Positions 25,952 to 34,940 are shown, counted from the first letter of the stretch. The stretch is DNA of 64,000 nucleotides from Knufia peltigerae (GCA_030247855.1 JAPDRN010000129.1:1-64000); one strand, 5' to 3'. Made by a program: numbers and translations. The notes: generated by a model not told the origin, from the letters alone.

Positions 25952-28129
25952 ATGTCCGCACGCGAATCCCGCCTCAGCCGTCTGTGGGCCCACGAGAAGG
26001 CCAGCTATGGCCTGCGGGTGTTCATTGCCCTGACAGCGGCCCTGGCCGTGTGCTGGCACCTGGATGCGCTGACCGCGCTGCCCGGCGTGTTCCTCGGCAT
26101 CATCGCCAGCGCGATTGCCGAGACCGATGACAACTGGTGGGGCCGGACCAAGGCCGTGCTGCTGTCGCTGCTGTGCTTCTGCCTGGCGGCGGCCTCGGTG
26201 ATCTGGCTGTTCCCCTGGCCATGGATCTTCATCGCGGCCCTGGCGCTGTCCACGTTCGGCCTGACGCTGCTCGGCGCACTTGGCGAGCGCTACGCGTCCA
26301 TCGCCCAGGCCACCGTCACCCTGGCCATCTACACCATGATCGGCCTGGAACAGCATGGTGCCCATGACCTGCACAGTGCGCTGGACGCGGTCAGCCACCT
26401 GCTGGCGGGCGCGGTGTGGTACGGGCTGCTGTCGATTCTGTGGACCACGCTGTTCGCCAACCGGCCGGTGCGCGAGCGCGTGGCGCGCCTGTACGTGGAA
26501 CTGGGCCGTTACCTGCAGCTCAAGGCCGCCCTGTTCGAACCCGTGCGCGAGGCGGACCTGCAGCGCCGCCAGCTCGATCTGGCCGAGCAGAACCGCCGCG
26601 TGGTCGGTGCGCTGAACGAGGCGAAGACAGCGATCCTGGCGCGTTTTGGCCGCTCCGGCCGGCCGGGCGTCAACTCCGGCCTGTACCTGCGCCTGTATTA
26701 CATGGCACAGGATTTCCATGAGCGCGCCAGCTCCTCCCACTACCCGTACGGCGCGCTGGTCGATGCGTTCTTCCACAGCGACGTGCTGTACCGCTGCCAG
26801 CGCCTGCTCGACCTGCAGGGCCAGGCCTGTGCGCGGCTGGGCGAAGCGATCCGGCTGCGCCGCCCATTCGTCTACGGCGAGAGCAACCAGCAGGCCGGGC
26901 GCGATCTGGCCGATGCCCTGACCTACCTGCGCGACCAGCAACGACCGCAGTGGCAGCGCCTGCTCGGTTCGCTGGACCTGCTGGTGCACAACCTCCGCAG
27001 CATCGAGCGCCGCCTGCTCGATGCCGAACGTTCCGAAGCCAGCCTGGACAACGTCGACACCCGCCTGCGCGACAGCAACCCGCACACCTTGCGCGAAATG
27101 GGCGTGCGCCTGCGCCAGCAGCTCACCCCCGGCTCGGTATTGTTCCGCCATGGCCTGCGCATGGCGCTGGCACTGATCGCCGGTTTCGTTGCCATCCATC
27201 TGTTCAATGCACAGAACGGCTCGTGGGTGCTGCTGACCATCGTGTTCGTGTGCCGGCCCAGCTTCGGTGCCACCCGCCAGCGCCTGGCCCAGCGCATCGT
27301 CGGTACGCTGGCCGGCCTGGTGCTGACCTGGGCGCTGCTGCAGCTGTTCCCAACGCTGGAGATCCAGTTGCTGATCGCACTGCTGTCGGCACTGTTGTTC
27401 TTCTTCACCCGTACCGACCGCTATCTGGTCGCCTCGGCCGCCATCACGGTGATGGCGCTGACCTGCTTCAACCTGATCGGCGACGGCTTCGTGCTGATCG
27501 TGCCGCGCATGGTCGATACGATCCTGGGTTGCGCAATCGCCGCAGCGGCCGCGTTCCTGATCCTGCCGGACTGGCAGGGTCGACAGCTGCACCGCGTGCT
27601 GGCGCGGGTGCTGGATACCGCCGCCCGCTATCTGGAATCGGTGCTGGGCCAGTACCGCAGCGGCATGCGCGACGATCTGGCCTACCGCATCGCCCGCCGC
27701 GACATGCACAACGCCGATGCCGCACTGTCCACCGCTTTGTCGAACATGCTGCGCGAACCGGGCCACGTGCGCCGCAACCTCGATTCGGGTTTCCACTTCC
27801 TGGCGTTGTCCAACACCCTGCTCGGGCATCTGTCCGCGCTGGGTGCGCACCGCGACCAGGTCGACAGCTACGCGGGCGATCCACTTGCACTGGCCGCCGG
27901 CGAGCGGGTGCGCAAAGCGCTGCAGCAGCTGGCGTCGGCATTGACGGCGCAACAGCCGGTGTCGGAGGAGGACAACGACGCCGATCGTGCGGTGGCCGCG
28001 GAACTTGAGCAGCTCGATGAAACGATGCCGCCGAAACTGCAGTTGATCCGCACGCAGATGGCGCTGGTGCTGCGGATGCTGCCGAAGGTGAGAGCGGCGG
28101 CCAATGGCGCGGTGCGTGGTTTGAGCTGA
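25952..28129 (+). CDS. YccS/YhfK-family inner-membrane protein
   Basis: 725 residues. Two sets of membrane helices (about 20-165 and 390-520) each followed by a long cytoplasmic helical region: the YccS arrangement, distantly related to aromatic-acid exporters (AaeB, FUSC). The conserved segment NGSWVLLTIVFVCRPSFGAT-like run and the arginine-rich TRQRLAQRIVGT after it are typical of the second half. I start at the ATG at 25952 rather than at 25826, since the earlier frame reads through a SMAG palindrome. No close partner gene; transport substrate unknown. Confidence 0.8.
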   Translation: MSARESRLSRLWAHEKASYGLRVFIALTAALAVCWHLDALTALPGVFLGIIASAIAETDDNWWGRTKAVLLSLLCFCLAAASVIWLFPWPWIFIAALALSTFGLTLLGALGERYASIAQATVTLAIYTMIGLEQHGAHDLHSALDAVSHLLAGAVWYGLLSILWTTLFANRPVRERVARLYVELGRYLQLKAALFEPVREADLQRRQLDLAEQNRRVVGALNEAKTAILARFGRSGRPGVNSGLYLRLYYMAQDFHERASSSHYPYGALVDAFFHSDVLYRCQRLLDLQGQACARLGEAIRLRRPFVYGESNQQAGRDLADALTYLRDQQRPQWQRLLGSLDLLVHNLRSIERRLLDAERSEASLDNVDTRLRDSNPHTLREMGVRLRQQLTPGSVLFRHGLRMALALIAGFVAIHLFNAQNGSWVLLTIVFVCRPSFGATRQRLAQRIVGTLAGLVLTWALLQLFPTLEIQLLIALLSALLFFFTRTDRYLVASAAITVMALTCFNLIGDGFVLIVPRMVDTILGCAIAAAAAFLILPDWQGRQLHRVLARVLDTAARYLESVLGQYRSGMRDDLAYRIARRDMHNADAALSTALSNMLREPGHVRRNLDSGFHFLALSNTLLGHLSALGAHRDQVDSYAGDPLALAAGERVRKALQQLASALTAQQPVSEEDNDADRAVAAELEQLDETMPPKLQLIRTQMALVLRMLPKVRAAANGAVRGLS

Positions 28130-28132
28130 CGG

Positions 28133-28156
28133 CGTCCACGCATGGCGTGGATCTAC
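28133..28156 (-). repeat. SMAG palindrome (GTAGATCCACGC type)
   Basis: Near-perfect copy starting 3 bases after the preceding stop codon. Confidence 0.8.
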
Positions 28157-28273
28157 TGGAACCGCATTCGGGCGGGGGCTTGTCGGCCGTGCAACATCGT
28201 GTTGCGTCCACGGGGGCATTCCGATCACGCCCGGGCGCCGATACTGCCGTGTCGCCCACGCAGGATCTCCCCC

Positions 28274-29071
28274 ATGAAGATCGAACTCAACGACCGCACC
28301 GCGCTGGTCACCGCCTCCACCGCTGGCATCGGCCACGCCATCGCACAGGGGCTGGCCGCCGCCGGCGCGCAGGTCATCCTCAACGGCCGCAGTGCAGACA
28401 GCGTGGAACGCGCGCGCCAGCGCCTGCTGGCTGCCATTCCCGGCGCCAACGTGCTGGGCGTGGCCGCCGACCTGTCCGACGCCCGCGGTGTCGACACCCT
28501 GCTGGCTGGCCTGCCGGGCAACGTCGACATCCTGGTCAACAATGCCGGCATCTTCGGCCCGCAGGACTTCTTCGAGACCGACGATGCCACCTGGGAGCAA
28601 TACTGGCAGACCAACGTCATGTCCGGCGTGCGCCTGTCGCGCGCCCTGCTGCCAGCGATGGTCGACGCCGGTTGGGGCCGCGTGCTGTTCATCTCCTCCG
28701 AATCGGCACGCAACATTCCTGCCGACATGATCCATTACGGCGTCAGCAAGACCGCGCAGCTGTCGCTGTCGCGCGGCCTGGCCAAGCGCGTGGCCGGCAG
28801 CGGCGTCACCGTCAATGCGGTGCTGCCCGGCCCGACGCTGTCCGACGGCTTCGCAGCGATGTTCGAAGAAGAGCGCGCGCGCACTGGCAAGCCACTGCAA
28901 CAGATCGGCCGTGAGTTCGTGATGACCCATCGTCCTGCGTCGGTGATCCAGCGCGCGGCCACGGTCGAAGAAGTGGCCAACATGGTGGTCTACCTCGCCT
29001 CGCCGCAGGCGTCGGCCACTTCCGGCGCAGCGTTGCGGGTCGACGGCGGCGTGGTCGACGATATCGTCTGA
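28274..29071 (+). CDS. Short-chain dehydrogenase/reductase
   Basis: 265 residues, classical SDR. The cofactor-binding turn is TASTAGIGHAIA (residues about 11-22), NNAG follows at about 88-91, and the catalytic set is Ser in ISSES with YGVSK (Tyr-x-x-x-Lys) near residue 155. N38-G-R-S after strand 2 suggests NADP preference. Substrate unknown. The ATG at 28274 gives the family N terminus (MKIELNDRTALVTA). It stands between SMAG elements with no obvious operon partner. Confidence 0.9.
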   Translation: MKIELNDRTALVTASTAGIGHAIAQGLAAAGAQVILNGRSADSVERARQRLLAAIPGANVLGVAADLSDARGVDTLLAGLPGNVDILVNNAGIFGPQDFFETDDATWEQYWQTNVMSGVRLSRALLPAMVDAGWGRVLFISSESARNIPADMIHYGVSKTAQLSLSRGLAKRVAGSGVTVNAVLPGPTLSDGFAAMFEEERARTGKPLQQIGREFVMTHRPASVIQRAATVEEVANMVVYLASPQASATSGAALRVDGGVVDDIV

Positions 29072-29083
29072 GGTTCTCAGGTA

Positions 29084-29102
29084 TGCGGACCAACGGTCCG
29101 CA
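29084..29102. repeat. TGCGGACC palindrome, partial
   Basis: TGCGGAC and GGTCCGCA arms around CCAAC; a shortened relative of 23513-23533. Confidence 0.6.
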
Positions 29103-29133
29103 CCCACCGTCCGCACCCACCCATGGGGTATGA

Positions 29134-29157
29134 GTAGATCCACGCCATGCGTGGATG
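29134..29157 (+). repeat. SMAG palindrome (GTAGATCCACGC type)
   Basis: Perfect copy in plus orientation, 63 bases before the MFS-acyltransferase start. Confidence 0.85.
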
Positions 29158-29220
29158 CATGCCGCCACGGTCCCGACAGATGGGCAGGAATGCTAGGCTG
29201 CGCCGGTCCAAGGAGGTTCC

Positions 29221-31287
29221 ATGTCCGGTCACAACCAGTTCGCCCTGCTGCGCCAGCGCCGTTTCCTGCCGTTCTTCATCGTGCAGGGGCTGGGTGCCTT
29301 CAACGACAACGTGTACCGGCAGGCGATCATCGGCCTGCTGTTCTACCTCGGCGTGGCCGAGAGCGAGCGTACGCTCTACACCAACCTGGCGCCGGCGCTG
29401 TTCATCCTGCCCTACTTCCTGTTCTCCGCCCTGGCCGGGCAGATCGCGGAAAAGCTGGAGAAGTCGCGACTGATCGTGATCACCACCACCATGGAGATCG
29501 TGATCATGACACTGGCCGCGGTGGGCTTTCTCACCGAGAGCCTGCCGGTGCTGCTGGTGGCCCTGTTCTGCACGGGCCTGCAATCCACCCTGTTCGGCCC
29601 GGTGAAGTACTCGGTGCTGCCCTCGGTACTGCGCCCGGAAGAACTGACCGGTGGCAATGGCCTGGTCGAGATGGGCACGTCGATGTCGATCCTGACCGGC
29701 ATGATCGTCGGCGGCCTGGTGTTCACCCTGGCCGGCAGCCATGGACCGATCGTGGCCGCCACGGCGGTCATCGCGCTGGCGATCTGCGGCAACCTCGCCG
29801 CGCGCATGATCCCCAAGGTCGATGCCGGCGCGCCGGATCTGAAGATCAACTGGAACCCGATCCCCGAATCGCTGGCCGTGCTGCGCATGGCCAGGAAACA
29901 GAAGTCGGTACGCAACGCCATCCTCGGCGTGTCCTGGTTCTGGTTCGTCGGCACCATCCTGACCGCGCAGCTGCCGTCCTATGCGGTCACCAACCTCGGT
30001 GGCGAACCCACCCTGTACATCTTCGCCCTGGCGCTGTTCTCGGTCGGCACCGGCGTCGGTTCGCTGCTGTGCGAAAAGCTGTCGGCACGCACCGTGGAGA
30101 TCGGCCTGGTGCCGCTGGGTGCATTCGGCATGACCGCCTTCCTGCTGGACCTGTACTTCGCACGCGCCGGTGAGGCCACCGCGCAGGGCCTGTCGGTCAC
30201 CCAGTTCGTGCACCAGGCCGGCAGCATCCGCATCATCATCGACCTGCTCGGCATCGGCCTGTTCACCGGCTTCTTCGTGGTGCCGCTGTTTGCGTTGATC
30301 CAGAGCCGCACGCCGAAGTCGGAGATGTCGCGCGTGTTCGCCGCGCTGAACATCCAGAACTCCGGCTTCATCGTCGCTGCGGCCGTACTCGGCCTGCTCA
30401 CCCAGCGCCTGCTCGGCTGGACCATCCCGCAACTGTTCCTGGCACTGGCCATCGCCAATGCCGTGGTGGCGATCTACATCTTCACCATCGTCCCCGAATT
30501 CCTGATGCGTTTCCTCAGCTGGGTGATGGTGCGCACGCTGTATCGCCTGCGCCCCCATGGCATCGAGGACAACGTGCCCGATGAAGGCGCCGCGCTGCTG
30601 GTCTGCAACCACGTCAGCTACATGGACGCGCTGATCCTGTCGGCGACGATTCCGCGCCCGGTGCGCTTCGTCATGTACTACANNNNNNNNNNNNNNNNNN
30701 NNNNNNNNNNNNNNNNNNNNNNNNNNNNNNNNNNNNNNNNNNNNNNNNNNNNNNNNNNNNNNNNNNNNNNNNNNNNNNNNTGCAACCACGTCAGCTACAT
30801 GGACGCGCTGATCCTGTCGGCGACGATTCCGCGCCCGGTGCGCTTCGTCATGTACTACAAGATCTTCAACATCCCGGTGATGCGCTGGATCTTCCGCACC
30901 GCCAAGGCGATTCCGATCGCCGGTGCGCGCGAAGATCCGGCCTTGATGCAGCGTGCGTTCGATGAAGTCGATGCCGCCCTCGCCGAGGGCGAGCTGGTGT
31001 GCATTTTCCCGGAAGGCGCACTGACCCGCGACGGCACGATGGCACCGTTCAAATCCGGCGTGGAGAAGATCCTCGAACGCCGCGCGGTACCGGTGGTGCC
31101 GATGGCCCTGCGCGGTATGTGGTCGAGCATGTGGAGCCGCCGCGATACCCGCCTGGGCCGCATGCGCGTACCGCGCCGGTTCCGGGCGACCGTAGAGGTG
31201 GTCGCGGCACCGGCAGTGGATGGCCATTCGACCGATGCCACCGCCCTGGAAGCCCAGGTCCGCAGCCTGCGCGGCGACCTCGCCTGA
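29221..31287 (+). CDS. MFS transporter fused to a PlsC-type acyltransferase
   Basis: An N-terminal LplT-like major facilitator (about residues 1-430, 12 helices) joined to a C-terminal glycerolipid acyltransferase. Acyltransferase motif I is NHVSYMD (H-x4-D) and motif III is FPEGALTRDG. The likely job is flipping lysophospholipid across the inner membrane and reacylating it, as LplT and Aas do as separate proteins in E. coli; the acyl-ACP synthetase part of Aas is absent. AAGGAGG precedes the ATG. A false assembly gap (30683-30780) and a repeated 79-base flank add 177 bases in frame; the true protein should be 629 residues. Confidence 0.85.
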   Translation: MSGHNQFALLRQRRFLPFFIVQGLGAFNDNVYRQAIIGLLFYLGVAESERTLYTNLAPALFILPYFLFSALAGQIAEKLEKSRLIVITTTMEIVIMTLAAVGFLTESLPVLLVALFCTGLQSTLFGPVKYSVLPSVLRPEELTGGNGLVEMGTSMSILTGMIVGGLVFTLAGSHGPIVAATAVIALAICGNLAARMIPKVDAGAPDLKINWNPIPESLAVLRMARKQKSVRNAILGVSWFWFVGTILTAQLPSYAVTNLGGEPTLYIFALALFSVGTGVGSLLCEKLSARTVEIGLVPLGAFGMTAFLLDLYFARAGEATAQGLSVTQFVHQAGSIRIIIDLLGIGLFTGFFVVPLFALIQSRTPKSEMSRVFAALNIQNSGFIVAAAVLGLLTQRLLGWTIPQLFLALAIANAVVAIYIFTIVPEFLMRFLSWVMVRTLYRLRPHGIEDNVPDEGAALLVCNHVSYMDALILSATIPRPVRFVMYYXXXXXXXXXXXXXXXXXXXXXXXXXXXXXXXXXCNHVSYMDALILSATIPRPVRFVMYYKIFNIPVMRWIFRTAKAIPIAGAREDPALMQRAFDEVDAALAEGELVCIFPEGALTRDGTMAPFKSGVEKILERRAVPVVPMALRGMWSSMWSRRDTRLGRMRVPRRFRATVEVVAAPAVDGHSTDATALEAQVRSLRGDLA
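30604..30682. repeat. 79-base contig-end overlap, first copy
   Basis: Identical base for base to 30781-30859 on the other side of the N-run; an assembly overlap that was not merged, not a biological repeat. Confidence 0.9.
30683..30780. other. Scaffold gap (98 N), spurious
   Basis: Unknown bases. Both flanks carry the same 79 bases, so the contigs overlap and no real sequence is missing. Removing the N-run and one flank copy deletes 177 bases (59 codons) and keeps frame. Confidence 0.9.
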
Positions 31288-31317
31288 GGGGCCGATCACG
31301 CCGCAGCGCGCTCTGAA

Positions 31318-31342
31318 AGCCGGCGCCAAGCGCCGGCTTTTT
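31318..31342 (+). terminator. Rho-independent terminator after the MFS-acyltransferase gene
   Basis: AGCCGGCGC pairs with GCGCCGGCT, short loop, followed by TTTTTC. Confidence 0.9.
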
Positions 31343-31481
31343 CTTGTCCCGTCAAGCGTCAAAGGCGACAGGATCTGGCTGTAACCGCATACATGCGTCG
31401 CAGGTTGCGGTAGATTACGCACCCACAGGGGGGAGGTTCGGCCCGTTCACACGGCCGGCCACCAAGGAATGGAGTCTTGCT

Positions 31482-31769
31482 TTGAATCAACCGCCACCGC
31501 TCAGCCGTCCGGTCTACATCCCCAACCATCTGGTCTGGGCGATCCTGACGACGCTGTTCTGCTGCCTGCCGTTGGGCGTGGTGTCGATCGTGTATGCCGC
31601 CCAGGTCGATGGTCGCCGCGCGGCCGGTGACCTGCCGGGGGCCTATAGCGCGTCGCGCAAGGCGGGCTGGTGGGCGGTGGCTTCGGCCGTTGCCCTGCCG
31701 GTCCTGTTGCTGTTGTGGTTCGGGCTGTTCGGCGGCTTGGCCGTGCTGGGCGCTCTATCCGACCTTTGA
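31482..31769 (+). CDS. CD225/dispanin-family small membrane protein (copy 1)
   Basis: 95 residues with two membrane segments. PNHLVWAILTTLFCCLPLGV followed by SIVYAAQVDGRRAAGD is the CD225 (dispanin) signature with the conserved double cysteine; helix two is near 65-90. The only start with a suitable ribosome site is a TTG at 31482, after GGAG; the longer frame from 31344 crosses the terminator region and is rejected. The next gene is a paralogue 33 bases on, then a DUF2752 gene. Role in bacteria unknown. Confidence 0.85.
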   Translation: MNQPPPLSRPVYIPNHLVWAILTTLFCCLPLGVVSIVYAAQVDGRRAAGDLPGAYSASRKAGWWAVASAVALPVLLLLWFGLFGGLAVLGALSDL

Positions 31770-31802
31770 TTCACCACCACCACCCATTGAGGAGCTTGAA
31801 CC

Positions 31803-32087
31803 ATGAACACCAGTACCCCGCAGGTCCCCAACAATCTGGTCTGGGCCATCCTGTCCACCCTGTTCTGCTGCCTGCCGGCCGGCATCGTGTCGATCGTCTA
31901 CGCCGCCCAGGTCAACGGCAAGCTGGCTGCTGGCGACGTCGCCGGTGCCCGTGATTCGGCCGACAAGGCCAAGAAGTGGGCCATGTGGTCGGCCATCGCC
32001 GCCGTCGTCGTCATGGTGCTGTACTTCATCGTGATCATGGCCGTTGGCGGCCTGGGCGCGCTGAGCGGCGGCAACGGCAGCTACTGA
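31803..32087 (+). CDS. CD225/dispanin-family small membrane protein (copy 2)
   Basis: 94 residues. PNNLVWAILSTLFCCLPAGI and VSIVYAAQVNGKLAAGD repeat the signature of the upstream gene closely, and a second helix is at about 60-85 before a Gly-rich tail. AGGAG precedes the ATG. A tandem duplication within an apparent operon with DUF2752. Confidence 0.9.
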   Translation: MNTSTPQVPNNLVWAILSTLFCCLPAGIVSIVYAAQVNGKLAAGDVAGARDSADKAKKWAMWSAIAAVVVMVLYFIVIMAVGGLGALSGGNGSY

Positions 32088-32130
32088 TGCCCGCGACGGG
32101 GTCCGGCCACGCGCCGGATCCCGCTCCCGC

Positions 32131-32556
32131 ATGTCCGCACTTCCCGCGCGTTCCCGCCTGGCCCGCTGGGCTCCGCTGCTGGCCGCTTCCGGCCTGGCTG
32201 CGGGTGCCGCCGTGGTCCTGCGCCACGTCAATCCGTATGTCTCCGGCAACCCGCTGCCGGGCTGCCCGCTGTACGCACTGACCGGCTTTTACTGCCCCGG
32301 CTGCGGCAGCACGCGCTGCCTGTATTCACTGGTCCACTTCGACCTGCCCGGCGCGATGGCGATGAACCCGTTGCTGGTCATCAGCCTGCCCTTCCTGTTC
32401 CTGATGCTGCTCAACATGGCTGGCGTGCGCCCGCGCGTGCTCGACCCGTTGATGCGGGTACTGGCCAGCCCTACGTTCTGGCTGTGGCTGCTGCCCGGCT
32501 ATGCCGTGCTGCGCAACCTGCCGTGGGCACCGTTCACCGCGCTGGCTCCGGTGTAG
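32131..32556 (+). CDS. DUF2752 membrane protein
   Basis: 141 residues, three predicted membrane helices. CPLYALTGFYCPGCGSTRCL is the DUF2752 signature with its conserved cysteines, which could bind metal or form disulfides. It begins 43 bases after the second CD225 gene. DUF2752 and CD225 genes are often neighbours in bacteria, so a shared function is likely though undefined. Confidence 0.9.
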   Translation: MSALPARSRLARWAPLLAASGLAAGAAVVLRHVNPYVSGNPLPGCPLYALTGFYCPGCGSTRCLYSLVHFDLPGAMAMNPLLVISLPFLFLMLLNMAGVRPRVLDPLMRVLASPTFWLWLLPGYAVLRNLPWAPFTALAPV

Positions 32557-32569
32557 TTTCCCGCCAACG

Positions 32570-32970
32570 GCGCAGCCCCTCGTGGTTGGTCGCTGGAAGC
32601 AGAAGCCGTTGGGGTTGGCCGGGCGGGTGGGCTGCGCAGGGGCCGCTGCAAGTACTTCCATGTAAGCTCGGTCGCGCCATCCATGGCGCTTACGCCCCTG
32701 CGCAACCCACCCGCCCGGCCACGGACAATTTCCGTGCGCGTCCACCACGGAAAAGAAAGAGAAGATCAAAAGCGGAAGCGGATCGCTTCGCTCTGCATCC
32801 ACGCATGGCGTGGATCTACCGTGTCGACCAAGGTCGACACCTACCAACAGCCGCCGGAATCTGCTGGGGGTGGGGCGGTGTGGGGCTGCAGGACCGTTGG
32901 CGCCATGGATGGGTTCACGGCGTGTCCTGCAGCCCCACACCGCCCCGCCCAACCCTCAGCAACCCAGAGC
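32570..32970. repeat. Large structured intergenic repeat, copy B
   Basis: Same architecture as copy A (13729-14190): long hairpin (arms about 32617-32643 and 32693-32720), inner GCGCCAT/ATGGCGC pairing in its loop, A-rich spacer, the same SMAG pair (32796-32844) and a second long hairpin (arms 32872-32894 and 32924-32946). The second loop is 23 bases shorter than in copy A. It fills the gap between the DUF2752 gene and ampE; nothing else is seen from 32557 to 33025. Confidence 0.85.
32796..32844 (-). repeat. Tandem SMAG pair inside copy B
   Basis: 32796-32819 is the GTAGATCCACGC subtype and 32821-32844 the GTAGGTGTCGACC subtype, one base apart, as in copy A. Confidence 0.85.
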
Positions 32971-33025
32971 CGCTTTGGCTTTGGCCTCTGCAGGTGCAGG
33001 GCGGCAAGCCCTGCAGAAAGAACAA

Positions 33026-33913
33026 CTAGGTCACCCAGCCCGCGATCACCAGCAGAGCCAGCACTGCCAGCCACAGCAGCAGCATCCGCCACACCAGGCT
33101 CATCGCATCGCGCAGGTCCGGCAGCCGCTGCCACACCGGCAACAGGCCGGCTTCGGTGTAATCGTGGGCATCTTCGCGCAACTCGGCATGGACGCTGGCA
33201 CGCGCCACCGCGCCCAGGAAACCAATGTCGCCGGCCAAGCGCTCACCATGCGCCTGGCGCCATGCCTTCCAGGCCGTGTCGAAGTTGCCGACCAGGGCCA
33301 TCGAGAACGCCATCAACTGGGCAACGGGCCATTCAATCCAGCCCAGCAACCGCTGCGCCAGCGCCAGCGGCTCCACCGGCACGCGCGCCCGCATCGGGCT
33401 TTCCGCCATCAATGCCAGCAGGCGATAACCGAGCGCACCCACCGGGCCCAGCAGCAGGAACCAGAACAGCACCGCGAACCAGCGCCGCAGCGCGTTGAGC
33501 ACGGTCGCCTCGACCAGTGAAGGAACATCCTCGCGCAGGCTGCCACCGGCTGACTGCAGGTTGCGTACTGCCGCCTGCCGGGTCGGCGCGTCGTCGGCAT
33601 CGATGATCGCTTCGATGTCGCGGTCCAGGTCCCGTGGACCCCAGCACCAGGCCAGCACGGCCACGCCCAGCAGCAGCGCCGGCAGGCCGAACAGCACCCC
33701 GCGCAGCAGCCAGGCGACCAACGCCATCAGCAGCAGTGACGGTACGATCGCCAGCGCCACGCCGGCGGCCCCCTGCCAGGCCCGACCACCGTGCGCGTCC
33801 AGCCAGCCCAGCCAGCGCCGGAAGCCGTCGAAACGGCGCAGCGACGCGGCAGCGGCCGGGGCGACATGGCCAAGGGCCAGTGCCACCAACACGGCGACCA
33901 GGGTGGTGAACAT
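33026..33913 (-). CDS. ampE: AmpE-like inner-membrane protein
   Basis: 295 residues with about four membrane segments and a cytoplasmic central region; the helical pattern and RDLDRDIEAIIDADD, ATVLNALRRWFAVLFWFLLL and WPVAQLMAFSMALVGNFDTA match AmpE (regulatory signalling modulator, CobD/CbiB-related fold). AmpE is usually paired with ampD in control of beta-lactamase induction, but no ampD is adjacent here. The ATG at 33913 follows GGAGA. Confidence 0.75.
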   Translation of the reverse strand: MFTTLVAVLVALALGHVAPAAAASLRRFDGFRRWLGWLDAHGGRAWQGAAGVALAIVPSLLLMALVAWLLRGVLFGLPALLLGVAVLAWCWGPRDLDRDIEAIIDADDAPTRQAAVRNLQSAGGSLREDVPSLVEATVLNALRRWFAVLFWFLLLGPVGALGYRLLALMAESPMRARVPVEPLALAQRLLGWIEWPVAQLMAFSMALVGNFDTAWKAWRQAHGERLAGDIGFLGAVARASVHAELREDAHDYTEAGLLPVWQRLPDLRDAMSLVWRMLLLWLAVLALLVIAGWVT

Positions 33914-34007
33914 GGCAGGTCTCCCTACGAGCAAGCGTTCGGCGTCGCTACCTTACCTGTCGCAGCGTCGCCGTCAGCGGTGAACCATACTGTAACCGGC
34001 AGCGTGT

Positions 34008-34940
34008 TCAGGTGGCGGCAATGCTGGCGCCGCCGGATGCCGGTTGCTGGCGGTACCAATGCTCGATCAGGCTCCGCGAAATGGAGATCGGCGGCGACAG
34101 ACGAATGCCTTCACCATCGTCCTCGACGTCACGCGCAAGGGCCGCTCCAACCTCCTCGGCACTGAACCAGCGCGCGTCTTCCAGCTCGCCATCCACGGTC
34201 GGCACATCGTCCTGTGCTTGCGCCCGGAAACCGATCATCAATGCACCGGGGAACGGCCAGGGCTGGGAGCCCAGATACTGACAGGCGGTTACCCGTACCT
34301 TGCTCTCTTCGTGCACTTCGCGCGCTACGGTCTGCTCGAAGGTCTCGCCAGGCTCGACAAAGCCGGCCAACACCGAATAGCGGCGCGGCGCCCAGTTGGA
34401 CTGGCGGCCCAGCAACAGCCGTCCCTGGTTTTCCACGGCGACGATCACTGCCGGATCGACGCGCGGGTAGTGCTCGGTCGCGCACTGCGGGCAGCGGCCG
34501 ACGAAGCCACCACGAGCGAACGCCACGGCCGTGCCGCAGACGCCGCAGAAGCGGGTACGCGATTGCCAGTAGGACATGCCGCGGGCGTAGCTGAAGGCGG
34601 TCGCATCGGCCACGGTCCACAGCAGTGCGGCCTGGCGCAGATCGAGCCGGCGTGGCGCGGTGACGGTCACGCTGGCAGCTTCCACCGAGAACCAGGCCTG
34701 CTCACCACGCAGGCCGAGGAAGATCGCGACACCGGGCCCGCCACCGACATCAGCGCCGGTCAGCGCCAGCGGCTGGTCGTCATCACCGGTGAAGGCGGTG
34801 CCGTCCTGGTCCAGGACAAGAATGCGCGCATCGGGCCACAGGCGCGCCAGAGCATCGGCATCTTCGCGCATGGCATCGGCGCGCTCCAACGGTTCACCCA
34901 CGAAGGCAAAACCGGAAAGCGGCGAAGGAGAAGTGAGCAT
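34008..34940 (-). CDS. nudC: NADH pyrophosphatase / RNA deNADding Nudix hydrolase
   Basis: 310 residues. An N-terminal domain, a zinc ribbon (FCGVCGT ... GRCPQCATEHYPR), the Nudix box GFVEPGETFEQTVAREVHEE, and the NudC-specific array SQPWPFPGALMIGF. It hydrolyses NADH and removes NAD caps from RNA. The ATG at 34940 (MLTSPSPLSGF) is the reasonable start; the frame upstream to 35081 reads through a SMAG element. It is followed by ampE on the same strand. Confidence 0.9.
   Translation of the reverse strand: MLTSPSPLSGFAFVGEPLERADAMREDADALARLWPDARILVLDQDGTAFTGDDDQPLALTGADVGGGPGVAIFLGLRGEQAWFSVEAASVTVTAPRRLDLRQAALLWTVADATAFSYARGMSYWQSRTRFCGVCGTAVAFARGGFVGRCPQCATEHYPRVDPAVIVAVENQGRLLLGRQSNWAPRRYSVLAGFVEPGETFEQTVAREVHEESKVRVTACQYLGSQPWPFPGALMIGFRAQAQDDVPTVDGELEDARWFSAEEVGAALARDVEDDGEGIRLSPPISISRSLIEHWYRQQPASGGASIAAT

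Noticed and set aside
25904..29143. A 1079-codon minus-strand open frame
   Set aside because: It is antisense to the YccS-type and SDR genes, with His/Gln/Arg-rich low-quality composition and no domain; a shadow of high-GC coding.
30604..30859. A duplicated acyltransferase motif within one protein
   Set aside because: Caused by the unmerged contig overlap around the N-run, not a real internal repeat.
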